Source: Winogradskyella sp.
GTDB lineage: Bacteria; Bacteroidota; Bacteroidia; Flavobacteriales; Flavobacteriaceae
Reading direction: 5' to 3'
Assembly: GCF_016744625.1 (NCBI RefSeq)
Contig: NZ_JADGDZ010000003.1
Location: 42,239 to 106,238 of the forward strand
DNA: 64,000 nucleotides
Numbering within the stretch: the first letter of the stretch is position 1; each line of letters begins with the position of its first letter. A model generated the notes under the pieces. The model was not told the DNA's origin and did not search any database. It saw only the letters and a program-made list of their open reading frames with translations. A program made the position numbers and the translations under genes. Shown one piece after another: positions 1-9,999 of this stretch.

Positions 1-1997
1 ATGAAACACCAATAGCAAACAGTCCTGCATTAGTAAAAACTGCTGATCCATTCTCAACTTTAGTATTATCGCCTTTCGATGATCCATATATTCCTGCAGA
101 CAGTTATCCAAATCTTCCAACATATCCAACTGGCCAAGAACGAGAGGTAACGGTTTTACAAACCAACCAAGCAGATTATCCTTGGATGGTTACTGATTTT
201 CAAAAACCTAAAAAAGAAGACCTTATTATTTATGAAGTATTAGTCAGAGACTTTGACGGAGATAGAAACTATCAAGATTTAATTGATCGTATTGATTATT
301 TTAAAAATCTTAACGTTAATGCTATACAACTAATGCCTGTAATGGAATTTGAAGGTAACGAAAGTTGGGGCTATAATACATCATTTCATATGGCACTTGA
401 CAAATTCTATGGTACTGAAGAAAAGTTTAAAGAACTTATTGATTTATGTCATCAAAACGGAATTGCTGTAATTTTAGATGTCGCTTTAAATCATGCTTTT
501 GGAAGAAACCCAATGAATAGAATGTGGATGAACGATCCAGATGGAGATGGTTGGGGAGAACCAAGTAGTGAAAACCCATATTTCAATGAAACTGCACAAC
601 ATAGTTATAATGTAGGTTCAGATTTTAATCATACAGAAGATTATAGTAACGCTAATCCAGAAACTACAACAACTAATCCAATAACAAATCGTTATGTTGA
701 ACGTGTAGTTAAGCACTGGATTGAAGACTTTAATATTGACGGTTTACGTTGGGATTTAACCAAAGGCTTTACTCAAAAATGTTCTGGTGGCGATGATAGC
801 TGTACAAATGCATATCAACAAGACCGTGTAGATATCTTAAAAGCTTATGCGGATTACTCTTGGTCTTTAGACGAAACTCATTATGTGATTTTTGAGCATC
901 TTGGTGAAGCTTTTGAAGAAAAGCAATGGGCTGACCACAGACTCAATGATGCAGTTCCTAAAGGGATTATGACTTGGGGAAAAATGACAGGTCCATATGC
1001 GCAATTATCTAAAGGATTTGGTGGTTCTAGTGCGAATCTCTCAGGCGTTGGCCATGAAAGTCGTAGTTTTAATGGAAAACGTTTAGTTGGCTATGCCGAA
1101 AGCCACGATGAAGAACGTATAATGTATTTAACACAAGATGAAGGAAACCAAGCCGTACAAAATGCAACGCTATTAGAATCTGCATTATTAAGAGCTTCTT
1201 CTGTAGCTGCAACATTAATAACTGTACCAGGACCTAAAATGATTTGGCATTTTGGCCCATTAGGAATGAACAATTCTATTTATACATGCGCTAATGGATC
1301 TACAAATTTTCCGAATTTTGATATTGATGGGCAAGGTGATTGTAAACTCGATACAAAACCTCAACCACAATGGACACAAAACTGGTTAGCGGACGCTAAT
1401 AGAGCACAGGTTTATAATGATTATGCACGATTAAATGCGCTTAAAATTTACGAACCAGTATTTGAAGGTAATTATAGCTTTAGCCCAATTACGAATAATA
1501 TCGTACAGCGCCTATATATTTGGGATGATAATTTATCTTCTTCTACATTGAAAAATGTAGTGGTATTAGCAAATTTCTCTGTTGCAGATCAGAATAATAT
1601 CAATCCCGATTTTCCATATACTGGTATTTGGTATGACCTTATGGATGAAACAGGTAATACATCTATTAATGTTACTAGTACTACGAATCCAATCGCAATT
1701 CCAGCTGGTCAGTTTAGAATATTTGGTAATCAACCAGCCCAAGCACTTAGCATAGAAGATGAAATGATTACAGGTTTTATGTTGTATCCGAACCCAACTC
1801 AAACTTCATTTAGAGTAAGCTTAGCAATTTCAAATCTAGATGTTTATGATATTACAGGAAAAATAGTAAAGTCTTTTAAAGGTAGCTTTACAGATACCGA
1901 CACGTTCGATATTTCTGCTTTAAATACAGGAATATATATCGTTAAAGTTGAAAACGACAACAAGCAAACTATGACAACCAAGTTAGTTAAGCTCTAA
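1..1997 (+). CDS. alpha-amylase family glycoside hydrolase with T9SS C-terminal sorting domain (5' end outside window)
   Basis: Frame stays open upstream of the listed ATG at 186 to the window edge (ETPIANSPALVKTADPFSTL...). GH13-like motifs VILDVALNHAFG, GLRWDLTKGF, AESHDEER; C-terminal YPNPTQTSFRV...GIYIVKVENDNKQTMTTKLVKL sorting domain. Confidence 0.9.
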   Translation, partial: ETPIANSPALVKTADPFSTLVLSPFDDPYIPADSYPNLPTYPTGQEREVTVLQTNQADYPWMVTDFQKPKKEDLIIYEVLVRDFDGDRNYQDLIDRIDYFKNLNVNAIQLMPVMEFEGNESWGYNTSFHMALDKFYGTEEKFKELIDLCHQNGIAVILDVALNHAFGRNPMNRMWMNDPDGDGWGEPSSENPYFNETAQHSYNVGSDFNHTEDYSNANPETTTTNPITNRYVERVVKHWIEDFNIDGLRWDLTKGFTQKCSGGDDSCTNAYQQDRVDILKAYADYSWSLDETHYVIFEHLGEAFEEKQWADHRLNDAVPKGIMTWGKMTGPYAQLSKGFGGSSANLSGVGHESRSFNGKRLVGYAESHDEERIMYLTQDEGNQAVQNATLLESALLRASSVAATLITVPGPKMIWHFGPLGMNNSIYTCANGSTNFPNFDIDGQGDCKLDTKPQPQWTQNWLADANRAQVYNDYARLNALKIYEPVFEGNYSFSPITNNIVQRLYIWDDNLSSSTLKNVVVLANFSVADQNNINPDFPYTGIWYDLMDETGNTSINVTSTTNPIAIPAGQFRIFGNQPAQALSIEDEMITGFMLYPNPTQTSFRVSLAISNLDVYDITGKIVKSFKGSFTDTDTFDISALNTGIYIVKVENDNKQTMTTKLVKL

Positions 1998-2016
1998 TTA
2001 TTAAGCGTTGTTTAAG

Positions 2017-2054
2017 AAAAAAAAGAGCTTCTCAATGAGAAGCTCTTTTTTTTA
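2017..2054 (+). terminator. rho-independent terminator
   Basis: GAGCTTCTC-AAT-GAGAAGCTC stem followed by a T run. Confidence 0.85.
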
Positions 2055-2111
2055 TTGGAAAATTGAAAATAAAAAAGCCTCTTGTTTCCAAGAAGCTTGA
2101 GTCTTATTTTG

Positions 2112-2193
2112 TGCGGGAGAAGAGACTCGAACTCTCACACCTCGCGGCACTAGATCCTAAGTCTAGCGTGTCTACCAATTCCACCACTCCCGC
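2112..2193 (-). tRNA. tRNA-Leu(UAG)
   Basis: Reverse complement GCGGGAGTGGTGGAATTGGTAGACACGCTAGACTTAGGATCTAGTGCCGCGAGGTGTGAGAGTTCGAGTCTCTTCTCCCGCA; acceptor GCGGGAG/CTCCCGC, anticodon loop CTTAGGA, TTCGA T-loop, long variable region. Confidence 0.95.
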
Positions 2194-2313
2194 AATAAGA
2201 TCCGATAAATATCGGGATGCAAATATAAACAATAGTTTGAATATTCAAATAGGATTTATTTAAGAAAATAATCCTCTTTTAATTCTTATTTTTGTTACAA
2301 ACAAAATTCACTT

Positions 2314-3702
2314 ATGCAATCCATTCAATCTTACATCAAAGACAATAAAGATCGTTTTCTTAACGAGCTTATAGAACTATTAAAAATTCCTTCAATCAGT
2401 GCTGATTCAGCTTATAAGGATGATGTTCTAAAAACCGCTGAAGTCATTAAGATAAGCTTAGAAAAAGCTGGTTGCGACCATGTTGAAATTTGTGAAACCG
2501 AAGGTTATCCTATCGTTTATGGTGAAAAAGTTATCGATAAAAAATTACCAACAATTTTAGTTTATGGTCATTATGATATACAACCACCAGACCCATTAGA
2601 TTTGTGGAATTCCCCACCTTTTGAGCCTATTATTCAATCTACAGAATTACATCCAGATGGTGCAATATTCGCTAGAGGTGCTTGTGATGATAAAGGTCAG
2701 ATGTATATGCATGTTAAGGCGATGGAGTACATGACTACTAATAATGAACTCCCATGTAACGTAAAGTTTATGATTGAAGGAGAAGAAGAAGTTGGGAGTG
2801 CAAATCTTGGCAAGTTTGTTGCTGCCAACAGAGAAAAATTAACAAATGATGTTATTCTTATTTCTGATACTGGTATGATTGCCAGAGATGTCCCTTCTAT
2901 TACAACTGGCCTCAGAGGACTAAGCTATGTTGAAGTTGAAGTTACTGGCCCAAATCGCGATTTACATTCTGGATTATATGGTGGAGCTGTTGCAAATCCT
3001 ATTAATGTGTTGACCAAAATGATTGCTTCATTGCATGATGAAAACAACCATATTACCATTCCAGGGTTTTATGATAAGGTTGAGAACTTATCTGATGCTG
3101 AACGTTCAGAAATGGCAAAAGCGCCTTTCTCAATAGATGCCTATAAAAAAGCTTTAGACATTGATGCTGTTTATGGTGAAGAAGGTTATACAACAAACGA
3201 GAGGAATTCTATCCGTCCAACTTTAGATGTTAATGGTATTTGGGGAGGTTATATTGGAGAAGGTGCAAAAACAGTTATTGCTAGTCAAGCATTTGCAAAA
3301 ATATCTATGCGTTTAGTACCAAACCAAGACTGGGAAGAAATTACAGAATTATTTAAAACACATTTTGAAAGCATTGCACCTAAAGGTGTTACTGTAAAAG
3401 TTACTCCGCATCATGGAGGACAAGGCTACGTTACTCCTATTGACAGTATTGGTTATAAAGCTGCTTCAAAAGCTTACGAGCAAACCTTTGGCAAAACACC
3501 TATTCCGCAACGAAGTGGAGGTAGTATTCCTATTGTGTCGCTTTTTGAAAAAGAACTAAAGAGTAAAACCATTTTAATGGGCTTTGGTTTAGACAGTGAT
3601 GCTATTCACTCACCTAATGAACATTTTGGTATTTGGAATTACCTAAAGGGCATTGAAACTATTCCTTGGTTTTATAAGTATTTTACAGAATTAAAAAGCT
3701 AG
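2314..3702 (+). CDS. M20 family dipeptidase
   Basis: 462 aa; VYGHYDIQPPDPLDLW, FARGACDDKGQ, EGEEEVGS, RSGGSIPIV: M20 dipeptidase motifs. Confidence 0.93.
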   Translation: MQSIQSYIKDNKDRFLNELIELLKIPSISADSAYKDDVLKTAEVIKISLEKAGCDHVEICETEGYPIVYGEKVIDKKLPTILVYGHYDIQPPDPLDLWNSPPFEPIIQSTELHPDGAIFARGACDDKGQMYMHVKAMEYMTTNNELPCNVKFMIEGEEEVGSANLGKFVAANREKLTNDVILISDTGMIARDVPSITTGLRGLSYVEVEVTGPNRDLHSGLYGGAVANPINVLTKMIASLHDENNHITIPGFYDKVENLSDAERSEMAKAPFSIDAYKKALDIDAVYGEEGYTTNERNSIRPTLDVNGIWGGYIGEGAKTVIASQAFAKISMRLVPNQDWEEITELFKTHFESIAPKGVTVKVTPHHGGQGYVTPIDSIGYKAASKAYEQTFGKTPIPQRSGGSIPIVSLFEKELKSKTILMGFGLDSDAIHSPNEHFGIWNYLKGIETIPWFYKYFTELKS

Positions 3703-3703
3703 T

Positions 3704-5095
3704 TTATTCTTTTACAATTTTAAAGGTCGAAGATTTTGTTTTTGTAGCAACATTAACAAAATAAACACCAGATACATTCTTTTTAAAATCAATTTCAAAA
3801 TATTCTTTTCGAGATTTAAAGGTGTTTATAATTTTGCCAGAAATATCATTTATGGTGATGGTAAGTTCAGTTTGAATATTATTATCAATCTTTAAAACTG
3901 AAGTCACAGGGTTTGGATAAATCTTAATCTCTTCGGTAGTAAATTCTTCGCTAGATAAAACTGAAAAATTAACACAAGGGCTAAGCTCTAAGCAAGAACC
4001 ATTACTAACTTCAACAGCGTAATTTCCACTAGAAATAGGCGAATAAGTTTGATTAGTGGCTCCTGAAATGGAGGCATTTGAATCGCAATTATACCATTGA
4101 TAAGATGCTGAATTATCATTAGAACTTAGAGTTGATGCTGTCTGTGTTACAGTATTATCTAAAGTAATTAAACCAGCTTTAGTAGTCATGTATGCTGTAA
4201 CTAATTTGGTGAGCTCTGTCATATACTGAAAATCGATATCCTCTGCTCTATCATTAGAAGAATGATAATCTGGAGTCTGATCGTCTGTCTCCCAAGATTC
4301 ACCAACTAAGACAGCAGAGTAATCTTGATTCCAGAATCGAGCATGGTCACTAGCCGTTGTACCTGGATTTACCACTATTGGGTTTAAATCGAAAGTATAA
4401 GTATTCAATATATTTAACAAATCGTCTTTAATACCTAAAGAATTATCAAAATCACGAACATCGATATCAAAATCATTATCTCCTGATGTCCCTGGTGCAT
4501 CACCATCATAACCAATCATATCCATATTTATAACACCCAAAATATTATCTCTAGTATTTCCATTGGTTTCATTAGCTGCTTGTTGTGCATAAAAATTTGC
4601 GCCCTGTAGACCTATTTCTTCTTCATCCCAAAGTGCATATATTATAGTATTGTCTATACATTGAGCAGAAAGTATCTTAGCGATTTCTATTACTGCAGAA
4701 ACACCTGTAGCATTGTCATCAGCACAATATGTAGTTACAGAATCGTAATGTGCACAAACAATATAGATGTCATTAGGATTGGTTTGCCCTAATTGTGTTG
4801 CTATAATATTTTTACCGACTGTATTAAACTCTTGAACATTAATAGTAAGATTTGGAAAAGCAGCTAATCGTTCTTCTATATAATCTGCTGCTAAATCATT
4901 ATTACTTTGAATACGATTAGTAATAATTTGCATCGATCCATTTATCATAGCAACTTGCTCACCAGATAATTCTACTACACTTACTTGTAAATTAGCATTG
5001 CTAACTTGGTTTATAATGTCTTGAATGGATTGTGAATATGTGAAATTTACAAACACAAATACACCTAAAAATGAAAGGATAACTTTATTGATCAT
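3704..5095 (-). CDS. M28 family metallopeptidase with T9SS sorting domain
   Basis: Signal peptide; IVCAHYDSV, DDNATGVSAVIEIAKIL, WDEEEIGLQGANFYA, SDHARFW; C-terminal IYPNPVTSVLKI...GVYFVNVATKTKSSTFKIVKE. Confidence 0.92.
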   Translation of the reverse strand: MINKVILSFLGVFVFVNFTYSQSIQDIINQVSNANLQVSVVELSGEQVAMINGSMQIITNRIQSNNDLAADYIEERLAAFPNLTINVQEFNTVGKNIIATQLGQTNPNDIYIVCAHYDSVTTYCADDNATGVSAVIEIAKILSAQCIDNTIIYALWDEEEIGLQGANFYAQQAANETNGNTRDNILGVINMDMIGYDGDAPGTSGDNDFDIDVRDFDNSLGIKDDLLNILNTYTFDLNPIVVNPGTTASDHARFWNQDYSAVLVGESWETDDQTPDYHSSNDRAEDIDFQYMTELTKLVTAYMTTKAGLITLDNTVTQTASTLSSNDNSASYQWYNCDSNASISGATNQTYSPISSGNYAVEVSNGSCLELSPCVNFSVLSSEEFTTEEIKIYPNPVTSVLKIDNNIQTELTITINDISGKIINTFKSRKEYFEIDFKKNVSGVYFVNVATKTKSSTFKIVKE

Positions 5096-5178
5096 AATTT
5101 TATTTCTTCTTCTAGCTCAACAAATATAAGGATTTACAAGTTTTAAGCCTTATTGATTTGGATAATTCAATCTTATAC

Positions 5179-5192
5179 TCTACATTTGTAGA
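5179..5192. promoter_or_regulatory. putative BlaI-type operator O1
   Basis: TCTACA-TT-TGTAGA perfect palindrome just upstream of the BlaI-like gene. Confidence 0.7.
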
Positions 5193-5198
5193 GATAAT

Positions 5199-5212
5199 TC
5201 TAAATATGTAGA
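5199..5212. promoter_or_regulatory. putative BlaI-type operator O2
   Basis: TCTAAATATGTAGA, near-copy of O1, centre-to-centre 20 bp, ends 2 bp before the ATG at 5215. Confidence 0.65.
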
Positions 5213-5214
5213 GC

Positions 5215-5580
5215 ATGCAACTTTCAAAAACCGAAGAACAACTAATGCAACACCTCTGGAAGCTCGAAAAAGCTTTTATGAAAGATTTGTTAGATATTTA
5301 TCCAGAACCTAAACCTGCAACAACAACCGTTGCTACATTACTTAAACGTATGATTGGTAAAGGCTTTGTAGATTATAAAACTTATGGTAAATCAAGAGAA
5401 TACTTTCCGTTGGTTAAGAAAGATGACTACTTCTCTAAGCATGTTAACGGACTTATTAAAACCTTTTTTAATGATAGTGCATCGCAATTTGCTTCCTTTT
5501 TTACTCGTAAAACAGACTTAACAAAAGATGAGTTAGAAGCATTAAAAGCTATCATAGATAAAGAAATTAAAAATAAGTAA
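5215..5580 (+). CDS. BlaI/MecI/CopY family transcriptional repressor
   Basis: 121 aa; LSKTEEQLMQHLWKLEKAFMKDLL...TTTVATLLKRMIGKGFVDY winged-helix signature; paired with M56 gene. Confidence 0.92.
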   Translation: MQLSKTEEQLMQHLWKLEKAFMKDLLDIYPEPKPATTTVATLLKRMIGKGFVDYKTYGKSREYFPLVKKDDYFSKHVNGLIKTFFNDSASQFASFFTRKTDLTKDELEALKAIIDKEIKNK

Positions 5581-5582
5581 CT

Positions 5583-8500
5583 ATGGAAATGTACTTATTT
5601 AAATTCTCGGCATGCTTACTTGTATTTTGGCTTGTATATATCTTAGTCTTAGAGCGTCAAAAAATGCATCATTTAAAGCGATTTTATTTATTAGGATCTG
5701 TAGTCTTGGCGTTAATAATTCCAATATTAACTATAACGTATTATGTAGAACCAGTAGTTACAAATTTTGAAGTTTCACCTTTATTTATTCCCATAGAACC
5801 TGAATTTACATATGTATCAGAAGAAATTCCACCATTTTGGAATTTAGAAAAGATACTCTGGTTAGTTTATGGTATAGGAGTCTTCATATTCTCATCACGA
5901 TTTATAATAAATCTGGTTAAAATGTATCAACGTATTTCTGGCCACACAAAAGTATCTGAACGTTCATTTATATATGTGCTATTACAAGAACTACGTATTC
6001 CGCATTCCTTCTTTAACTACATCTTTCTTAATAAATCGAAATATGAAGTAGGTGCTATTCCAAAAGAAGTCATTCTACACGAAGAAACACACGCCAAACA
6101 ACTACATAGTTTAGATGTAATGGCCATTGAGTTACTTCAAATAATATTTTGGTTTCATCCTTTGGTTTATATTCTAAAACATCATATAAAACTAAATCAT
6201 GAGTTCTTAGCAGACCAAGCTGTTTTAGAAAAAGGTATCGATACCAAAACCTATCAAAACATTTTATTACAATTTTCATCAAAAACTCAAGAGTATCAGC
6301 TCTCGAGTGCCATCAATTATTCATCCATCAAAAAACGATTTACAGTTATGAAAACACAAACATCAAAAACCAGAATTTGGCTAAGCAGTTTATTACTCTT
6401 ACCAATAATTGCTATTCTTTTTTACAGTTTTGCTGAAAAGGAATATGTTCAAAAAGACACCAGAGAAACCTCTGAAGTTTTACAAATTGAAAACGTTACA
6501 ACAAACGAAGGTGCTACAGAAGCTATGATGCTAGAGTATAACGATTGGATTAAGAAATTAAACAGTGATTCCCCAAGTCTTTTTATACCTGTAGGTACAT
6601 GGGAACGTTTAGTTGCTATTTATGACCTAATGAGCCAAGAGCAACGTAACTCGGTTGAGACTGATTCTTTTCTTCAAGAAATAATAACTCCTGCTTTATA
6701 TTCGGTAGAACCTAGTATACCTAAAGCTGCTCAATTTGAATCTTGGAAAAATGAAAAGGAGTTTGCAATTTGGCTAGATAATAAACATACTCCAAATTCG
6801 GAATTAAACAACTATAATATAAACGATATTGCACATTATGTAGGTTCTAGTGTTAATACTAATGCGAAAAGCAAAAAATTTCCTCAACCTTTTCAATTTA
6901 GATTATATACCAAAGATGGCTTTAATAAGTTTTATAAAGAAGCTTATGTAAGTGGTTATAGAACACTAACCAAAACGTATTCTAATGCAATTAACACCTA
7001 TTTAAAAGGTTCGCAAACAGATAGTTCTGAACTTAGAATAATAAAAGCGCAAGCAGATAAATTCTATAATCAATTTACAAAAGAACAAATAAAAAAACAT
7101 AATATTTTACCCGTTCCTCCAGTACCAGCCCAGAAAAATTATGCTATTGTGCAAAAGCCAGTAATGTGGATACTAATTAACAGAAAAAATCAATTTTTAG
7201 TTAATGATGAAATAGGTACATTAGAAAGTATTGAAAACGAGCTTAAAAAACTAGCAAAGAAAGGAAAGGCTGGTCAACTTGTTTCTATAAAATATGACAA
7301 GAAAACTTCAAAAGACATCATTCTCAAAGTAGAGGAATTGGTGAAACTCAATAAATTTAAGGTAGCTTCTTTTGATGAGTCAAAAATCCCACCTCCACCG
7401 CCTCCTAAAAAAACTAAAGGAGGACCAAATGTTGATGAATTACAAAATTCATACAATCCTTCGTTTTTAGAGTATATCATAGAAATGGAAAAGGATGGTG
7501 CTTCATTCTATTTAGATGGTAAAAAAATCACCTCAAACGAAGCAAAGTCTATTACCAAAAATAATAAGGGCAAGAGCACAGAAATGTTAACTCAAAAAGA
7601 TGCTAATGGCAAATATGTTGTAAAACTATCTAGCTCTGAAAAGAACAAAATTTACGCCAGAAGTATTGATTTAAAAATTTTAAATGACAATTCTTATTTA
7701 GTGGATGGAATTAAAGCAACGAAACGAACATTTACTAATGTATTTAACCAATTACATCAGGATATTACTCCAGAGACACGAAATAAAATCATGAATATTC
7801 ATGTTAGTTCCACCAAGGAGATTTCTAATAAAGAAGTTTGGTTTATCTATAATTCACTATTAGAATATGGGTTTCATCGTATTGTTACGGATAATCAAGA
7901 AATAAATAGAGCCAAAGGCAATACACCATTTGCAGTTGAAATGCAAAATCAACAAACAATAAAAACCATTAACATTAATGTAGATAAAGACTACAATATT
8001 TTATTAAATGGGAAATTGGTGAAATTTAAAAATTTAGCAGCAGAAGTTAATAAGGTTAACCCTTCTATTTCAGATGACGATAAGCGTAATTTCGTTGAAT
8101 CCTCAATATTATTACCAGATAATAGTTATATAGATTTTTCAAAGAAAATAATGGCTGAGTTAAGAAAAGCAAATATTTTTCAAAATTATTCAGGTTATGC
8201 TAAAAACATGAAAAACTCAGGACTAAAAGTTAAACATTTTAGTTTAAATGATGGTCTATCTGTTGAAGAAGCAAAGACTCAACGCAAACAAATTATGCAT
8301 GAAGGAAGTAATGACAATCTTAGGAAAAAAATTGACAATCTTAATAAAAATACCAATAGTAAATGGAGTATAAAAGTAGATACAGAATTTATTGAAGACA
8401 ATTTTAATAATACTCAAGAAAAAGCAACAGCTAAGCAAGTTGCAGATTATAATGCTTGGGCTAAACAATTAAAAACAAGTGATAATAAAATTATTAAAAA

Positions 8501-8870
8501 AAATGATTTAAAAAAATATAAACACATCTATAGTATTATGACTGCTGAGCAGAAAAAAAACTCTATAGCTTTCCCTAAAACACCACCACCTCCGCCTCCA
8601 GCACCGAAAGTTAAAAAAGGAGAGTCATCTAATATTCCCCCTCCACCTCCAGCTCCAGAATCAACTTTAGATTTTGTGATACATATGGCAAAAACTAATG
8701 CTAAATTCTTTTATAAATTAAAACCCATTTCATCAGATAAGGCTATTGAAATATTAAAAAAGAAACCTAAAACACATATTAATGCTCAAAAGACTGATAC
8801 TAGAGAACCTTTAATTTATATGTCTAATAAACCTATACATATTGGCACAAAAGGAAAGTCAAAAAATTAA
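5583..8870 (+). CDS. M56 (BlaR1-like) membrane metallopeptidase with long repeat-containing C-terminal region
   Basis: 1095 aa; N-terminal TM helices and VILHEETHAKQLHSLD (HExxH) ... IFWFHPLVYIL; then poly-Pro linkers and repeated modules. Confidence 0.88.
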   Translation: MEMYLFKFSACLLVFWLVYILVLERQKMHHLKRFYLLGSVVLALIIPILTITYYVEPVVTNFEVSPLFIPIEPEFTYVSEEIPPFWNLEKILWLVYGIGVFIFSSRFIINLVKMYQRISGHTKVSERSFIYVLLQELRIPHSFFNYIFLNKSKYEVGAIPKEVILHEETHAKQLHSLDVMAIELLQIIFWFHPLVYILKHHIKLNHEFLADQAVLEKGIDTKTYQNILLQFSSKTQEYQLSSAINYSSIKKRFTVMKTQTSKTRIWLSSLLLLPIIAILFYSFAEKEYVQKDTRETSEVLQIENVTTNEGATEAMMLEYNDWIKKLNSDSPSLFIPVGTWERLVAIYDLMSQEQRNSVETDSFLQEIITPALYSVEPSIPKAAQFESWKNEKEFAIWLDNKHTPNSELNNYNINDIAHYVGSSVNTNAKSKKFPQPFQFRLYTKDGFNKFYKEAYVSGYRTLTKTYSNAINTYLKGSQTDSSELRIIKAQADKFYNQFTKEQIKKHNILPVPPVPAQKNYAIVQKPVMWILINRKNQFLVNDEIGTLESIENELKKLAKKGKAGQLVSIKYDKKTSKDIILKVEELVKLNKFKVASFDESKIPPPPPPKKTKGGPNVDELQNSYNPSFLEYIIEMEKDGASFYLDGKKITSNEAKSITKNNKGKSTEMLTQKDANGKYVVKLSSSEKNKIYARSIDLKILNDNSYLVDGIKATKRTFTNVFNQLHQDITPETRNKIMNIHVSSTKEISNKEVWFIYNSLLEYGFHRIVTDNQEINRAKGNTPFAVEMQNQQTIKTININVDKDYNILLNGKLVKFKNLAAEVNKVNPSISDDDKRNFVESSILLPDNSYIDFSKKIMAELRKANIFQNYSGYAKNMKNSGLKVKHFSLNDGLSVEEAKTQRKQIMHEGSNDNLRKKIDNLNKNTNSKWSIKVDTEFIEDNFNNTQEKATAKQVADYNAWAKQLKTSDNKIIKKNDLKKYKHIYSIMTAEQKKNSIAFPKTPPPPPPAPKVKKGESSNIPPPPPAPESTLDFVIHMAKTNAKFFYKLKPISSDKAIEILKKKPKTHINAQKTDTREPLIYMSNKPIHIGTKGKSKN

Positions 8871-8894
8871 ACAACTCGAAAACCTGTTTTAGAT

Positions 8895-8920
8895 AAAGCC
8901 TCATCATTGAGGCTTTTTTT
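8895..8920 (+). terminator. rho-independent terminator
   Basis: AAGCCTCA-TCAT-TGAGGCTT followed by TTTTT. Confidence 0.85.
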
Positions 8921-8936
8921 ACATAAAATTCTCTAT

Positions 8937-8954
8937 ACAGGTATTTATACCTGT
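8937..8954. promoter_or_regulatory. palindromic operator-like site
   Basis: ACAGGTAT-TT-ATACCTGT perfect inverted repeat between a terminator and the next gene. Confidence 0.45.
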
Positions 8955-9028
8955 TCTTTTTGTTTGCTATGAAAATGGTTAAAATCTATTGTACTTTTAG
9001 TAATACTAAACCAAAAAAAGACACTAAA

Positions 9029-9865
9029 ATGAAACCTTTAAAAAGTTCACGAAAGCTATCAGTATTGGCTACATTATTTTTTTTATCTACTTTATTTTTC
9101 TCAGTAAGCTGTAAAAAGAATCAAGCTAACATTGAACCAAAACCAAATGACAAAGAAGATGTAAACACGTCTCCAATGCTACCTTTAATAACGGATAGTA
9201 TTTCGGATTTAAAAAAGTTATTTGCAGCAGCAATGATTGATGCTCAAAATCCAGAGCCTCATGAAATAAGTAACAACCTTATTAATATCAAAACAGATAA
9301 AAGCCTCATTGATACCTTAATCAATGGTGAACGCTATATTAAAATGGTATCATGGAAATTAGACTCAAAGTGGTATCCAAAAAAAGGAACATATAATAAT
9401 AAAGATCGTGTTATTTGGGTAACGGTTGCACCAATAATTCAAGATAGTTGTAAAAAATATTACAAAACTCTAAAAGATCCAAATATGCGATTACGTCAAT
9501 TACTTGGGTTACAGCCTTTAACTGTAGAAACCTTCTTTTTAGAGATATGGGTAAAGCCTGAAGATATATTTAGACCTACTCCAGATAATGAAGTAGATAA
9601 TAATACAGCTGGTCTGAATTTACCAGATATGGTAACACCTAAATACAGAAAATGGTTTAATGATACAAGAGCAACTCAATATGTAGATTGTAACGATTCT
9701 ATTTTTGATGATAATGGTTACCCATGGACACAACTCGGATATACTTACGATTGGAGTCCTAATAATACTAGTCATATTGGGCTTTCAGAATTTGTTATTA
9801 AAGAAAATACAGACATGTTTGTAAGTGGCGAATACCCAACGCGAGTCTATTGCTCATCAGAATAA
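9029..9865 (+). CDS. hypothetical lipoprotein
   Basis: ORF listed from 8960; the in-frame ATG at 9029 (MKPLKSSRKLSVLATLFFLSTLFFSVSCKK) gives a lipoprotein signal peptide with lipobox FSVSC. Confidence 0.7.
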   Translation: MKPLKSSRKLSVLATLFFLSTLFFSVSCKKNQANIEPKPNDKEDVNTSPMLPLITDSISDLKKLFAAAMIDAQNPEPHEISNNLINIKTDKSLIDTLINGERYIKMVSWKLDSKWYPKKGTYNNKDRVIWVTVAPIIQDSCKKYYKTLKDPNMRLRQLLGLQPLTVETFFLEIWVKPEDIFRPTPDNEVDNNTAGLNLPDMVTPKYRKWFNDTRATQYVDCNDSIFDDNGYPWTQLGYTYDWSPNNTSHIGLSEFVIKENTDMFVSGEYPTRVYCSSE

Positions 9866-9892
9866 AACTATTAAAAAATCAACAATTGAAGT

Positions 9893-9932
9893 AGACTTCT
9901 CAAAGTAATTCTAATTTGAGAAGTCTTTTTTA
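9893..9932 (+). terminator. rho-independent terminator
   Basis: AGACTTCTCAAA ... TTTGAGAAGTCT then TTTTT. Confidence 0.85.
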
Positions 9933-9999
9933 TTCTAAAAAAGTGTAACAAAATCATAGTTTTAGCGTTCTAATAGACAATCAATCAAAATCAAATCTC

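Noticed and set aside
2063-2263. 66-aa ORF on + strand
   Set aside because: Runs across the tRNA-Leu gene and terminator region; no protein-like sequence.
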